From Acidobacteriota bacterium (lineage in GTDB: Bacteria; Acidobacteriota; Terriglobia; Terriglobales; SCQP01), in contig JAKASR010000008.1 in assembly GCA_021818955.1 (NCBI GenBank), positions 54,720-118,719 on the forward strand: 64,000 nucleotides of DNA, read 5' to 3'. The position numbers and the translations under genes were made by a program. Shown one piece after another: positions 63,158-64,000 of this stretch. The notes under the pieces are model-generated. The model was not told the DNA's origin and ran no database searches. It saw only the letters and a list, made by a program, of their open reading frames with translations. Within the stretch, counting starts at the first letter, position 1, and every line of letters begins with the position of its first letter.

Positions 63158-64000
63158 GGTGGGTATCCGGTTGACTCACCAAGCCACAACCAGTAGTATG
63201 CAGGGCGATGGAGGATTATCCCCAGGATCTGCGGGAGTTTGACCGGCGCTTTGCCACCGAGGAGGATTGCCGGGAGTACCTGCGGCAACTGCGCTGGCCG
63301 GAAGGTTTCCGCTGTCCGCGTTGCGGCTGCAGGCAGGGATCGCCTGTGCGGGCGCTCCTGGTGCGGTGCCGTGCTTGCCGGCGTCAAGTATCGGTGACCG
63401 CCGGAACGATCTTTCAGGACACCCGCCTTCCGCTTCGTTTGTGGTTTCAGGCCATGTGGTGGGTGACAACCCAGAAGAACGGCACTAGCGCTTTGGGCAT
63501 GCAGCACGTTCTGGGTTTGAGCCGGTATGAGACGGCCTGGATGATGCTGCACCGGCTGCGCCGTGCCATGGTCAGGCCGGGGCGCGACCTGCTTGCCGGC
63601 CGGGTAGAAGTGGACGAAGGCTATATCGGCGGTCCGGAAGAGGATCTCCCGGGCAGGCTGAATCTGGACAAAGCTTTGGTCGTGGTTGCGGCCCAGGAAG
63701 ACGGGCTCGGCATCGGGCGCATACGGATGCGCCGGGTTCCGGATGCCTCCTCTTCCAGTCTGGTGCCTTTTCTTCAGGCGTCGGTGGAACCCGGAAGCAT
63801 GGTACATACCGACGGATGGAAAGGATACCTGCCTTTGGGCAGCAAAGGCTTCATCCACGAGGTCACTCGATTGCGAGGCAGGAGGGAGGCCGCCTCGGAG
63901 CTGCTGCCGCGAGTGCACTTGGTGATCTCTCTGCTCAAACGCTGGCTGCTGGGGACGCATCAGGGCGCAGTCAGCCATCGTCATTTGGACGATTACCTGG
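63158..64000 (+). mobile_element. IS1595-family insertion sequence, right part outside the window
   Basis: The left end is probably close to 63158, where an imperfect inverted sequence (GGTGGGTATCC ... GACTCACC) begins about 50 bp before the transposase start. The transposase frame runs off the window end. The right end and the target duplication cannot be seen, so the boundary is approximate. Confidence 0.6.
63208..64000 (+). CDS. IS1595-family transposase, 3' end cut by the window
   Basis: DDE-type transposase; 264 residues are visible and the frame is open to the edge. An N-terminal zinc ribbon has CPRC and CRAC pairs (Cys36/39/54/57). The DDE residues present are Asp136 (VEVDEGYIGG) and Asp202 (HTDGWKGY); the third acidic residue should follow HRHLDDYL just beyond the edge. 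These blocks identify the IS1595 (ISXO2-like) family. The start ATG 63208 lies about 50 bp from the presumed IS end. A long open frame on the opposite strand is antisense shadow. The element looks intact as far as seen. Confidence 0.9.
   Translation, partial: MEDYPQDLREFDRRFATEEDCREYLRQLRWPEGFRCPRCGCRQGSPVRALLVRCRACRRQVSVTAGTIFQDTRLPLRLWFQAMWWVTTQKNGTSALGMQHVLGLSRYETAWMMLHRLRRAMVRPGRDLLAGRVEVDEGYIGGPEEDLPGRLNLDKALVVVAAQEDGLGIGRIRMRRVPDASSSSLVPFLQASVEPGSMVHTDGWKGYLPLGSKGFIHEVTRLRGRREAASELLPRVHLVISLLKRWLLGTHQGAVSHRHLDDYL

Noticed and set aside
63121..63984. 287-codon minus-strand open frame at the right edge
   Set aside because: Antisense to the IS1595 transposase, whose zinc ribbon and DDE residues are clear on the plus strand.

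Overview
The window is a contiguous piece of a GC-rich chromosome that most likely belongs to the Acidobacteriota (Terriglobia-like). The strongest pointer is a PadR regulator followed by two large FtsX/MacB-type permeases of the acidobacterial duplicated orphan permease (ADOP) kind. An LptF-LptG fusion (which implies an outer membrane), Tat- and Sec-exported glycoside hydrolases, a PQQ dehydrogenase, PFOR and an alternative-complex-III-like module fit that assignment. It rests on gene content, not on a marker-gene tree. I saw no rRNA or tRNA gene, CRISPR array or prophage.

Layout. 1-5.8 kb: a tight operon for a membrane redox complex (MopB subunit cut by the window edge, four-cluster Fe-S protein, 10-TM NrfD/ActC-like subunit, DUF3341/ActD-like subunit, dihaem cytochrome c). 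5.9-12.6 kb: a trans-sulfuration PLP enzyme, an outer-membrane barrel candidate, a BNR beta-propeller next to a MoaD/ThiS-like ubiquitin-fold protein, a methyltransferase, a zinc-ribbon XRE regulator and queD-queE. 12.6-19.7 kb: a Tat-exported GH2 enzyme divergent from a sugar MFS transporter and a ROK kinase. 19.7-25.4 kb: padR and two ADOP permeases that share a near-identical 194-bp start. 25.5-37 kb: an accessory region of carbohydrate and exported enzymes (Gfo/Idh/MocA oxidoreductase, CapA-like protein, orphan TIM-barrel protein, GH116, type-B carboxylesterase, PQQ dehydrogenase), with a decayed toxin-antitoxin relic.

37-63 kb is mostly core metabolism and envelope: PFOR, MBL hydrolase, TPR protein, LptF-LptG fusion, Zn-ADH, the three-gene transhydrogenase pntAA-pntAB-pntB, secG, glyoxalase-II-like hydrolase, an internally deleted formate/nitrite channel gene, a beta-helix protein, an alpha/beta hydrolase without its nucleophile, PPDK, rsmE, an aquaporin, an unlinked nuoI, an aspartase/fumarase-family lyase, an A-type Fe-S carrier and a TPR protein. 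The window ends inside an IS1595-type insertion sequence.

Together, PFOR and PPDK connect acetyl-CoA, pyruvate and PEP. Transhydrogenase, NuoI and the ACIII-like complex handle NAD(P)H and quinol. The exported hydrolases, FucP-like transporter and ROK kinase point to a plant- or microbe-polysaccharide-using heterotroph. No single cassette stands out as a wholly new system. The most unusual items are the MoaD-like protein whose Gly-Gly is followed by three residues and which sits beside a beta-propeller, the TA relic that keeps a perfect operator palindrome, the nucleophile-less hydrolase, and the split-ActB redox complex.
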